A DNA stretch of 39,570 nucleotides from Euryarchaeota archaeon TMED173. Lineage in GTDB: Archaea; Thermoplasmatota; Poseidoniia; Poseidoniales; Thalassarchaeaceae. Below, piece by piece: positions 1 to 7,052 of the stretch; positions within the stretch are counted from its first letter, which is position 1; each line of letters opens with the position of its first letter. The DNA is taken from contig NHHW01000008.1 of the NCBI GenBank assembly GCA_002172185.1, positions 1-39,570 of the forward strand, read 5' to 3'. Both the position numbers and the translations under genes were made by a program. A model generated the notes under the pieces. That model worked only from the letters and a program-made list of their open reading frames with translations. It was not told the DNA's origin and did not search any database.

Positions 1-708
1 CCACATGTACGAGCCACAGATCTGCTCCGTTACGTCAGTCAGCTGGTGAGTAATCGTGTTGTAGCAACCCGTAACATTCTGTCCAGCAACTTCGTAGTCG
101 ACTACGTAAACGAAAGCCATGCAGGTCGCATAGTCTGCTCCTGCCACGATGGTATGTGTTGCTATGTTGTAGCAAATATCTCCTGCAGGTGGCTGATCGA
201 CTGGAGGAAACAGGACCTTGTCGATAACGTGTATGACCCCGTTTGAAGCCATTACGTCTGCTAGAGTAACATTCGCCTCGCCTATCTTGACAGTGCCATC
301 TGCTGCGACGGTGAAGGTCGCCTCATCGCCGTTCAGCATTGTGACGGTCATGCCATCGGTGACTGCAGACGACTGGACGGACCCCGAGTAAACGTGGTAG
401 GTGAGGATGTCAACCAGAGTGGCGTTCTCCTCGTCCGTGTCGAAGGTGGTCAGGTCGATCCCAGCAGCTGCGAAGGCCTCGTCTGTGGGTGCGAAGACCG
501 TGAACGGGCCGTCGGCCTGCAGGGCAACGACTAGGTCTGCATGTTCTAATGCGGCGACCAGGGAATCATGCATGTCCGTAGCCTGAGCGTTCGTTGGTAT
601 ATTTTCAGAATCATCGGCCGCGACAATTGGGGTTATGGACATCGCTGCGATAGCGAATGACACGTAAACTCCAACGATCAGTGGCATGATCATTTTTGTG
701 TTCATCAT
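1..708 (-). CDS. Secreted fasciclin (FAS1) domain protein, 3'-truncated by the window edge
   Basis: Reading from an ATG at 708, the frame stays open to base 1 (236 residues) with no stop, so the C-terminus lies outside the window. Residues 1-31 form a signal peptide (hydrophobic stretch, then Ala-rich cleavage region). Residues about 42-168 are one FAS1 domain: the H1 motif FTVFAPTDEAFAA and the H2 motif GVIHVIDKVLFPP are both present. FAS1 domains are extracellular adhesion or ligand-binding modules; the ligand cannot be told. After the domain come two short Cys-containing units that both start CYN-x2-TH and end with C-x2-[FY]. An in-frame second ATG lies directly after the first. The gene has its own TATA-like box (764-770) and a GGGAG ribosome-binding sequence, so it is probably a monocistronic or operon-leading unit, downstream of the regulator gene at 809-2173. 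Confidence 0.88.
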   Translation of the reverse strand, partial: MMNTKMIMPLIVGVYVSFAIAAMSITPIVAADDSENIPTNAQATDMHDSLVAALEHADLVVALQADGPFTVFAPTDEAFAAAGIDLTTFDTDEENATLVDILTYHVYSGSVQSSAVTDGMTVTMLNGDEATFTVAADGTVKIGEANVTLADVMASNGVIHVIDKVLFPPVDQPPAGDICYNIATHTIVAGADYATCMAFVYVVDYEVAGQNVTGCYNTITHQLTDVTEQICGSYMW

Positions 709-763
709 AGTCTCCCGCTCGTCCATCGACTAATGAAAGGGTGTATCAAAAACCGATTTTCAC

Positions 764-770
764 GTATATA
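764..770 (-). promoter_or_regulatory. TATA-like box of the fasciclin gene
   Basis: On the minus strand the sequence reads TATATAC, about 56 bases before the ATG at 708. With the usual archaeal TATA-to-start distance of about 25 bases, transcription would begin near 738 and leave a leader of about 30 bases that contains the GGGAG ribosome-binding sequence. It is the clearest TATA element in the 100-base gap 709-808. A run of five T (minus strand, 748-752) lies just downstream of it and has no clear role. Confidence 0.5.
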
Positions 771-808
771 CTTGTGTGTGCCGAATCGAGGAGTACGAAG
801 ATTGTGAA

Positions 809-2173
809 TTAAGCCATTATCAGATTGTACTTATGCAGCCCTTCTGGCTCCCTAGATACTACTTCCCTGGCGACTTTTATCTCGCTACCCTCAGGATAGC
901 GAGCCTGAAGGGCACCTTCTATGATTCCGTCATCTAGTGACCATATCGGAAGTCCTTCTCCTTCGGGAAGATCTGCAAACTGCACTTTGATGTGGAATTC
1001 TGGTTCAAAGTCGTAGCTGAGTGTACCCATTCCAGCATGCTCCCACCAGTCCATCATCTCGTTAAGGAAGTCGATTTCCTGCTCTACCCCCCTTAGACTG
1101 AATGCTAACTCCTGACCCACCCTGTTCCCAACCTGCCTCATTAGCGAAGTCAAATCTATTCCGAAGGCCTCTAGACTGCCAATCCCCCCTTGGTTGAGTT
1201 TCTTTCTTGCATCGCTTATCTCCAGACCGGATGCCATGAAGGCCTCTAGATTGAAGGGGGTATCATCCTCAGGTAGCTCTGCCTCGATCATTAGTACGTC
1301 CCTTATTTTCTCAAGGAATGATCCCTCATTGAGTGTCAACCTCAGTGGATCGGTTATCTTCTCTTCTGTATACCTCTTTGAGGCGGTCTCGAACGGTATC
1401 GCTTCCTCCCAAATAGCCTCTATCAGATTCCGCTGACTTTCCGCGAACTGGCTGGACTCTATCACCAAAGCCGCATCGTTCTTTCCCTTTCCTACTGGGT
1501 TCTCGTCTGAGCTAAGATATTGTATTACCTCGCTATTGTCTTTGACGACGCCCTGAGCGTCCAGGTCATCAGAATGTCTCACCTCGATTGACTGGTGAAT
1601 GTCCCTGTAGAACCTGATTGTTCTCCGATCCAGCTGAGCTAGAATCCTGACTCGGGCGCCCCTCTCCGCAGCATCGTTTATCGATTGGATCGTATTGCCT
1701 CTGAATATTGGCAATATACCGAACTTGCCGAGTATTAGAACCATATCCTCCTCGGTATTCTGGGCCATTTTCTCAAGTCTGTTGAGGATTCTGACCCTCT
1801 CCTTGAGTATGGTGAACTTAGGATTCTCGAGATCAGGTGTATCCTCTGGAACGAAGTTAGACTTCTCAATAGATGACTGAATCTCGTTGAAGCTCCTCTC
1901 TATTCTGGAGAGTTGGCCTCGACGAATATCTATCAGATGCTCCACGGCTTTGTCTATTCTAGGACAGGAGAACCTCATAGGCCTATCAGCAATCACCGAT
2001 ACTAGGCCTATATCCTGAAGCTCTTCTAGCGACTTGTAAGCCTCCAGTCTTGTTGTCCCTAGTTCCTTCGCCACCTCACTAGCCCTCATGTTGGACTTTC
2101 CTGACAGTGCACCAATAACTGCTATTTCCCTCTCTGCCAGTCCGGAATCGCTGAGAATCTGGTTCCAATCCAT
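809..2173 (-). CDS. TrmB-family transcriptional regulator with V4R-like C-terminal domain
   Basis: 454 residues. Residues about 8-70 are a winged helix-turn-helix of TrmB type (ASEVAKELGTTRLEAYKSL, then LEELQDIGLVSV). Residues about 120-270 match the PLD-like effector region of TrmB regulators, including the KNDAALVIES...LIEAIWEEA pattern. Residues about 335-454 look like a V4R (4-vinyl reductase) ligand-binding fold: VGNRVGQELA, an AGMG turn, a GIIEGAL helix and a terminal REPEGLHKYNLIM strand, but without the Cys residues some V4R proteins have. The fold call is by pattern only. The ATG at 2173 is preferred over a TTG at 2179 because GGGGTGA lies 7 bases upstream of the ATG. It starts 2 bases after the peroxiredoxin stop and is surely co-transcribed with it, which suggests a link to redox or ligand sensing. 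The target genes are unknown. Confidence 0.82.
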   Translation of the reverse strand: MDWNQILSDSGLAEREIAVIGALSGKSNMRASEVAKELGTTRLEAYKSLEELQDIGLVSVIADRPMRFSCPRIDKAVEHLIDIRRGQLSRIERSFNEIQSSIEKSNFVPEDTPDLENPKFTILKERVRILNRLEKMAQNTEEDMVLILGKFGILPIFRGNTIQSINDAAERGARVRILAQLDRRTIRFYRDIHQSIEVRHSDDLDAQGVVKDNSEVIQYLSSDENPVGKGKNDAALVIESSQFAESQRNLIEAIWEEAIPFETASKRYTEEKITDPLRLTLNEGSFLEKIRDVLMIEAELPEDDTPFNLEAFMASGLEISDARKKLNQGGIGSLEAFGIDLTSLMRQVGNRVGQELAFSLRGVEQEIDFLNEMMDWWEHAGMGTLSYDFEPEFHIKVQFADLPEGEGLPIWSLDDGIIEGALQARYPEGSEIKVAREVVSREPEGLHKYNLIMA

Positions 2174-2175
2174 GT

Positions 2176-2640
2176 TCAATTCACCCCCGACTCCGAGAGA
2201 GCTGAAATTATCTGAGCGACATGCTTCCTAGGTCTGAATAGCCAATCGTACACGTGTCTGACAGTATTTTCTGGGCCCAGTACGAAAGAAGACTTCGCTG
2301 GGAAGATTCCGAGGTGAACCGGGACCCCAAACTGATTCGCTACCTCCCTATCTGGGTCTGATAGTAGTGAGAAGGGCAGGCCAAGTTCATTCTTGAATTC
2401 ATTATGCTGTTCCACCGAGTCCTGACTGACTCCGATTACTTCTACAGGAGGGGATAGTGATCTGAACAGCTCGTACTGTTCCTTGAAGTTTAGACACCCC
2501 CTTTTGCAAGTCGGTGATCCGCTCTTGGCATAGAAGAATACTATCTTCCACTGTCCGTCGAGATCACTGAGTTTAAATTTCTCACCCTCGCTGGTCTGTA
2601 ATTCGAAATCCTTGGCTTTTTCCCCTAGTTGAAGCGTCAT
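2176..2640 (-). CDS. Peroxiredoxin (AhpC/TSA, PrxQ/BCP-like)
   Basis: 154 residues, normal length for the thioredoxin-fold PrxQ/BCP group, which reduces H2O2 and organic hydroperoxides in the cytosol using thioredoxin-like donors. N-terminal LGEKAKDFELQTSEG and the FFYAKSGSPTC active-site strand place the peroxidatic Cys at residue 45. The second Cys follows as C-x3-C (TCKRGC), not the C-x4-C typical of BCP; this spacing was checked in the DNA. The later DPDREVANQFGV segment is family-typical. The usual Thr of the PxxxT active-site motif is replaced by Ser-Pro. It has a GGGAGAG ribosome-binding sequence upstream of the ATG at 2640 and is followed at 2 bases by the TrmB-type regulator. A 44-base gap separates it from the ribA stop. 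Confidence 0.9.
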   Translation of the reverse strand: MTLQLGEKAKDFELQTSEGEKFKLSDLDGQWKIVFFYAKSGSPTCKRGCLNFKEQYELFRSLSPPVEVIGVSQDSVEQHNEFKNELGLPFSLLSDPDREVANQFGVPVHLGIFPAKSSFVLGPENTVRHVYDWLFRPRKHVAQIISALSESGVN

Positions 2641-2684
2641 CTAATTTTCTCTCCCGTTACTTATAGTTTTGAATCTTACACTAA

Positions 2685-3302
2685 CTATCCTATATTGAGG
2701 ATATGGCCCATTCTTTCGTTCTTGGTTCTAAGATACTCGATATTTTCTGCAGATATTCCGCTGATATGAGGAAGGCGGAAGTTGACCTTGATGCCATGCT
2801 CCTCCAAACCCTTCACTTTGAGTGGGTTGTTAGTCATCATCCTTACAGATTCTACTCCAGCATCCTTTAGCATTCTGGCAGCAATTCCGTAAGTCCTCGC
2901 ATCAGCTGGTAGTCCGAGAGCAAGGTTTGCATCCAGGGTATCGAAACCCTTGTCCTGAAGTGCGTAAGCTTGAATTTTGGAGTGAAGACCTATGCCCCTC
3001 CCCTCCTGCCTGAGATAAACTACGGCTCCGCATCCTTCCTCTTGGATCATCTTCAATGAAGCTTGCAGCTGGGGGCCGCAGTCGCACTTCATCGACCCGA
3101 ATGCATCTCCCGTCAAACACTCTGAGTGAATTCTGATTAGAGGTGATTCCTCACACGCTAAGTCCCCGACATACACTAGGCAGTGCTCGAGTCCATCGTC
3201 GTCTACTGTGACTCGAATCCTGAAGTTGCCGCTTTCCGTTGGAAGGAATGCATCGGCGTCGACATTTGTGGGTTCTTTTGGCAATTTAACATGCATGGTC
3301 AT
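2685..3302 (-). CDS. ribA: GTP cyclohydrolase II (RibA)
   Basis: 205 residues, the length of stand-alone bacterial RibA. The enzyme opens GTP to 2,5-diamino-6-ribosylamino-4(3H)-pyrimidinone 5'-phosphate, formate and pyrophosphate, the first step of riboflavin synthesis. The zinc site HSECLTGDAFGSMKCDCG (C62, C73, C75; C-x10-C-x-C) is intact, as are the RQEGRGIGL loop (99-107), the ADART segment and TNNPLKV; the C-terminal MGHIL is family-typical. No DHBP synthase domain is fused. Most archaea use the unrelated GTP cyclohydrolase III (ArfA), so this is a bacterial-type enzyme. Two ATGs (3302, 3296) are possible; no Shine-Dalgarno sequence is visible and a TTCATAAG element about 25 bases upstream of 3302 would fit a leaderless transcript. 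Flavin supply fits a respiratory lifestyle. Confidence 0.95.
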   Translation of the reverse strand: MTMHVKLPKEPTNVDADAFLPTESGNFRIRVTVDDDGLEHCLVYVGDLACEESPLIRIHSECLTGDAFGSMKCDCGPQLQASLKMIQEEGCGAVVYLRQEGRGIGLHSKIQAYALQDKGFDTLDANLALGLPADARTYGIAARMLKDAGVESVRMMTNNPLKVKGLEEHGIKVNFRLPHISGISAENIEYLRTKNERMGHILNIG

Positions 3303-3358
3303 ATTATAAGGCTCGTCGGTCTACTTATGAATTGATGTTTATCGATTGTCGCAAATGC

Positions 3359-4060
3359 CTACTCATTAGATTGCATTTTTATTCTTGGATTCAAACCGTA
3401 GGAGGCTCCAAAGGCAATGAGCATCCAATAGATTCCCGGACGCATTTCAAAGAATCTCAAAGGGTATTCCCAAATCGGATAGTTTCCAGAAATAGTAAAA
3501 ATTAGTAAGTCCATCAGGATTAGGGCTAACACGAAATATCGAAGGTTCCTATGGGCTTTCTTCCCTCTCTGCCTAATCTCGAAGGAATCCTCCTTCAAGT
3601 TCCTAGACTCCAAGAGGTTGCTTCCGTAAAGGAAGGAGGCGAAGAAAATCAAGGGGGTGACGTCCCAAAGAGCCCAAGATAACATCAATAGAGGGGAATT
3701 TATAGGCTCGGGAGTCATTAAACTCATCTCCCCCAGCCAGATGTATGTATTGGGCCATTCTAGGATTGCGTGGATGCTCCAGAACATTGCGGCGAACCCA
3801 TTCGAGCCATCCCACCACCAGTCGCCAACAAGGAAAGCGAATAGGAAGATCCCAATGGCTTGTGCCTTCTGCTTGGAATAAGAGGACCATTCAATTGGTC
3901 CTGACTCGGATACTGCACCTCCTTGCTGTTCAACCTCATGCTTCCGTGGTTCTGCGGATACCTCATGACCTGTTATCTGAATGGACAGAGGAGAAACGGG
4001 GTCGCCCTGATTAGTATCTTCAGGAGTGACTTGCCACCAGTTCTCGGCCTCTTGAGTCAT
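3359..4060 (-). CDS. Hypothetical multi-pass membrane protein
   Basis: 233 residues, family not recognised. Residues 1-65 are hydrophilic and acidic and probably cytosolic. Hydrophobic segments lie at about 66-82, 122-146, 173-191 and 207-223; a less hydrophobic, Trp-rich stretch (80-110, including GDWWWDG) may be re-entrant or a further helix. A basic loop (RQRGKKAHRNLR, 163-174) between the second and third clear segments suggests a cytosolic side by the positive-inside rule. The ATG at 4060 is the only good start; no strong ribosome-binding sequence precedes it. It sits between the biotin carrier gene (61-base gap) and ribA, and nothing in the context fixes its role. Confidence 0.72.
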   Translation of the reverse strand: MTQEAENWWQVTPEDTNQGDPVSPLSIQITGHEVSAEPRKHEVEQQGGAVSESGPIEWSSYSKQKAQAIGIFLFAFLVGDWWWDGSNGFAAMFWSIHAILEWPNTYIWLGEMSLMTPEPINSPLLMLSWALWDVTPLIFFASFLYGSNLLESRNLKEDSFEIRQRGKKAHRNLRYFVLALILMDLLIFTISGNYPIWEYPLRFFEMRPGIYWMLIAFGASYGLNPRIKMQSNE

Positions 4061-4121
4061 GTATTCATCATTGGAGAATTACGTCCACGAATGAACTTGT
4101 CCCCGGAACAGTAGAAGTCTT

Positions 4122-4619
4122 TCAGTCATCTATCTCCGCGAGTGAGGAACCCATGTCGACCCTATCTCCCTCTGAGAAGTGAACCTTGGTTATCTCCCCG
4201 GATTTTGTAGCTAGTATCTTGTGCTCCATCTTCATTGCCTCCAGTGTCATCAGGTGCTGTCCCTCACGTACCCTCTGACCCTCCTTGGCCATGACTTGTA
4301 GGACTGTACCGGGCATTGGAGCCTTCAGACTGCCCTCGTTGGCCGATGCCTTGCTTCCCTGCTCGTGGAAGACCAACTCATGGGTCCTTCCGTCTAGGTG
4401 GACCCACCAAGTGTCCCCAGTCCTGGTCACATGGGCCTGCTTTTCCTCTCCCCCGACGCTGATAGTGACCCTCCCGGGCTTCCCAGCAGCTTGGACAAGT
4501 GTCTCGGGAACGTCGATCGGCGTTCCATCCCTCGTTACAGAGGTCAGGGTTACCGAGCCATCTCCTTCCTGCAAGGAGATTCGGTACCTCTCGTTCTCAT
4601 TAGGGAAGCTCCACTCCAT
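4122..4619 (-). CDS. Biotin carboxyl carrier subunit of acyl-CoA (methylcrotonyl-CoA) carboxylase
   Basis: 165 residues. The C-terminal 70 or so are a biotinyl domain with APMPGTV and the biotinylation motif LEAMKMEH (biotin on K130). Residues 1-85 (WSFPNENERYRISLQEG... WWVHLDGRTHEL) resemble the BT (biotin carboxylase-transferase linking) domain found between the biotin carboxylase and carrier parts of the usual single-chain MCC or PCC alpha subunit. The ATG at 4619 follows the biotin carboxylase stop by 9 bases and has a strong AGGTGAT ribosome-binding sequence in that gap, so it is a true separate gene, not a broken one. It shuttles carboxybiotin between the biotin carboxylase (4629-6185) and the carboxyltransferase (7053-8612), and ends the operon. 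Confidence 0.92.
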   Translation of the reverse strand: MEWSFPNENERYRISLQEGDGSVTLTSVTRDGTPIDVPETLVQAAGKPGRVTISVGGEEKQAHVTRTGDTWWVHLDGRTHELVFHEQGSKASANEGSLKAPMPGTVLQVMAKEGQRVREGQHLMTLEAMKMEHKILATKSGEITKVHFSEGDRVDMGSSLAEIDD

Positions 4620-4628
4620 AGCATCACC

Positions 4629-6185
4629 TCAGGGGAATATCCTCCCTAGTGTTCTGAAGGGGTCCCCTTGATGACCCGTGTGGCTATCAGAGAAATCTGA
4701 GATTTCACCCTGCAATCTGTCGATTCCTAGCCTCTTTGCCGAGGCTGCCACGGCCACGAGTATAGTGTGGTTCGGCTCGGGACCGAAGAGCTCGCTGGGA
4801 TCGGTTGAGTCGAGGAAGTCCGTGTCAATGATCCCCCTGATGAACGAGTGGTGAGCGAGGGCGTTCCGCAGGAAGCCAATGTTCGTCCTTACTCCGAGCA
4901 CCACGAAGGAGGACAGTGCGTTGTCCATCCTCCTTATCGCCGACTCCCTATCAGGAGCGTGGACTACCAGCTTCGCCAGCATTGGGTCAAACTCTATACT
5001 CACAGAGTCACCTTCTCTGGACCCTGAGTCGACCCTAATGCCCGGTCCGGAGGGAGGTCGCCAAACTGCTAGGGTACCCGTGGAGGGGAGGAAGCCACTT
5101 TTAGGGTCCTCAGCGTAAATCCTAGCCTCGATGGAGTGCCCGTTCTGCAACACATCATCTTGCGAAATTCCAAGGGGAAGTCCGGCAGCGACCTCAAACT
5201 GCTTCTGCACAAGGTCGATCCCAGTAGTCATCTCCGTCACCGGATGCTCGACCTGTATCCTGGTATTCATCTCGAGGAAATAGAACTCTCCATTGCTGGC
5301 CAGGAGGAACTCCACTGTCCCGGCACCGACGTATCCCACAGACTCGGCGGCGGTTAGTGCAGCCTTTCCCATCTCATCCCTTGTCCTGCTGTCCACCGCA
5401 GGGGATGGTGCCTCCTCTATCACCTTCTGGTACCTCCTCTGAAGTGAGCAGTCTCTCTCGTTCAGATGGATTGATGTGCCCATCGAGTCGCAAAGTATCT
5501 GGATTTCGACATGCCTTGCTCGCTTCAGGAGACGCTCAATGTAAACTGTTCCATCCCCGAATGCGGCTGATGCCTCCCTTGCAGCGGCCTCGAACTCCGT
5601 ACGGAGATTCTTAGGGACAGAGACAGATCTCATTCCCTTCCCTCCTCCCCCGGCACTAGCCTTGATCAGTAGCGGATATCCGATCTTGGCCGCAGCGCTT
5701 GCGAGGGCACCAAGGTGATCAGCTCCGTCCTCAACTGGGATCTGCTCTCCAGGGATTACTGGCACCCCAGATTGTATCATCAGCGATCTGGCCGAGATCT
5801 TGTCGCCCATAGTCTCGATTGCATCGGCAGGAGGCCCGATCCAGCGAATTCCCGATGATTCGACTTCCCTGGCGAAGTCTGCCCTCTCAGATAGGAACCC
5901 ATAACCAGGATGAATAGCATCGGCCCCGGTTGATCTCGCTGCCTCTATTATCGCTGCTCCGTTGAGGTATGTCTCCTCTAGGCTGTCACCCTCTAGAAAG
6001 AAGGCCTCATCGGACATCTCCACGTGGAGTGAGCTCGAGTCTGACGAGGAGAACACGGCTACTGAGGATAATCCTGCCTCTCTTGCAGCCTGGATTACCC
6101 TAACGGCGATCTCCCCCCTGTTCGCCACGAGAACCTTCGAGAAAGGGCTTGTAGCCTCCGCTATCCAGCTCGGTGGCATTTTCAT
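4629..6185 (-). CDS. Biotin carboxylase subunit of methylcrotonyl-CoA carboxylase
   Basis: 518 residues from the ATG at 6185, which overlaps the crotonase stop as ATGA; an upstream in-frame TTG (6209) is less likely. The protein carries out ATP- and bicarbonate-dependent carboxylation of biotin. Seen: FSKVLVANRGEIAVRVI at the N-terminus, HPGYGFLSERADFA, the ATP-grasp loop KASAGGGGKGM (about 175-185), NERDCSLQRR (about 242-251) and EMNTRIQVEHPVTE (about 305-318). The last 70 residues (from about 450) match the start of the tail of LiuD-type alpha subunits and stop at DPFRTLGRIFP, just where the BT domain would begin; the BT and carrier parts are in the next gene. PCC- or ACC-type function cannot be excluded from this subunit alone; the assignment to MCC comes from the beta subunit and crotonase. 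Confidence 0.92.
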   Translation of the reverse strand: MKMPPSWIAEATSPFSKVLVANRGEIAVRVIQAAREAGLSSVAVFSSSDSSSLHVEMSDEAFFLEGDSLEETYLNGAAIIEAARSTGADAIHPGYGFLSERADFAREVESSGIRWIGPPADAIETMGDKISARSLMIQSGVPVIPGEQIPVEDGADHLGALASAAAKIGYPLLIKASAGGGGKGMRSVSVPKNLRTEFEAAAREASAAFGDGTVYIERLLKRARHVEIQILCDSMGTSIHLNERDCSLQRRYQKVIEEAPSPAVDSRTRDEMGKAALTAAESVGYVGAGTVEFLLASNGEFYFLEMNTRIQVEHPVTEMTTGIDLVQKQFEVAAGLPLGISQDDVLQNGHSIEARIYAEDPKSGFLPSTGTLAVWRPPSGPGIRVDSGSREGDSVSIEFDPMLAKLVVHAPDRESAIRRMDNALSSFVVLGVRTNIGFLRNALAHHSFIRGIIDTDFLDSTDPSELFGPEPNHTILVAVAASAKRLGIDRLQGEISDFSDSHTGHQGDPFRTLGRIFP

Positions 6186-7048
6186 TCGTCCTTTTCCCGG
6201 TCCAGCCAATCGGGATCCCGACCTTCAAGGAAGGACGAGAGGCCCTCCTGTCCCTCGCGCGAGCCTCTCATCTTGCTAGTTAGGTCCAGAGTCCATGACC
6301 TTAGAGACTCGTCGTCTCCCTGCCACATGTCCAGATCTGCTACCATCCTTTTGGCAGAGGTTACAGCAAGCGGTCCAGAAGACAAGGCCTCTGAGGTAAC
6401 TTTGGAGATGGCCCCCTCCATGGCATCCGCAGACTTCGCTAATTCGTCTACGAATCCGACTCTTAGAGCCTCTTCGGCATCGATTCTGGAGGCCAGCATA
6501 GCAAGTCTCCTGAAGTCGGCGCTTCCCAGTCTCCTGTGAACGTACGGACCGATAACCGCGGCGGAAATCCCTAGCTTTGCCTCAGAGAGGGCGATCTTAG
6601 TCAGGGGCTCTGCGATTACGTGGTCTGAGCATGCTACGATTCCAGCCCCGCCGCCTAGAGCCACGCCCTGCACTTTGGCAATTGTGAAGCATGGGTGAGA
6701 CCAGAGTCCGTGGAAAAACCTGTCTAGAAGCTCTGAGTCCTCTCTGTTCTCTTCTGGAGTCTTGCTCCCCCCATCTCGCATCATGTTGATGTCGGCCCCA
6801 GCGCAGAAGTGCTTGCCATCCGATCTTATTACCAAGACTCGGAAGTTTGGTTTCCCTCCCTCTGATAGTAGTTCTCCGGTGGAGCCGACTGACCTCGCGG
6901 TGGTCCATTCAAGAATCTCCGTCATCTCCGAGATAATCTGCTCGTTTAGAGCATTGAAGACCTCAGTCCTCTGAAGTGTGATATTGGCGACAGCCCCCTT
7001 AACATCGAGTCTGCAAAGTTCGGTATTAGGCATGTTATCCGTTGTCAT
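6182..7048 (-). CDS. Enoyl-CoA hydratase/isomerase family protein, probable methylglutaconyl-CoA hydratase
   Basis: 288 residues from ATG 7048, chosen over a TTG 75 bases upstream that would overlap the MCC beta gene; AGGATGTGA precedes it. Crotonase fold: the oxyanion-hole segments KHFCAGADINMM (about 79-90) and GVALGGGAGIVACSD (about 128-142) are intact, and the catalytic Glu is in LSEAKLGI (E156). The following AAVIGPYVHRRLG matches the (V)PAVISPYV pattern of bacterial LiuC/AtuE methylglutaconyl-CoA hydratases, which hydrate 3-methylglutaconyl-CoA to HMG-CoA after MCC acts. Its place between the beta and alpha subunits of MCC supports this role. A segment at about 50-72 (SVGSTGELLSEGGKPN) is longer than usual for a crotonase and looks like a surface loop. 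Other crotonase activities remain possible. Confidence 0.88.
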   Translation of the reverse strand: MTTDNMPNTELCRLDVKGAVANITLQRTEVFNALNEQIISEMTEILEWTTARSVGSTGELLSEGGKPNFRVLVIRSDGKHFCAGADINMMRDGGSKTPEENREDSELLDRFFHGLWSHPCFTIAKVQGVALGGGAGIVACSDHVIAEPLTKIALSEAKLGISAAVIGPYVHRRLGSADFRRLAMLASRIDAEEALRVGFVDELAKSADAMEGAISKVTSEALSSGPLAVTSAKRMVADLDMWQGDDESLRSWTLDLTSKMRGSREGQEGLSSFLEGRDPDWLDREKDE

Positions 7049-7052
7049 CTGG

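Noticed and set aside
2902-3120. 72-codon minus-strand frame inside ribA
   Set aside because: Out-of-frame with the intact RibA motifs; Arg/Ser-rich composition typical of a shadow.
4615-4640. Frameshift or sequencing error as explanation of the split MCC alpha subunit
   Set aside because: The first chain ends at a domain border and the second has a strong ribosome-binding sequence at proper distance from an ATG; fission is the simpler reading, although comparison is needed.
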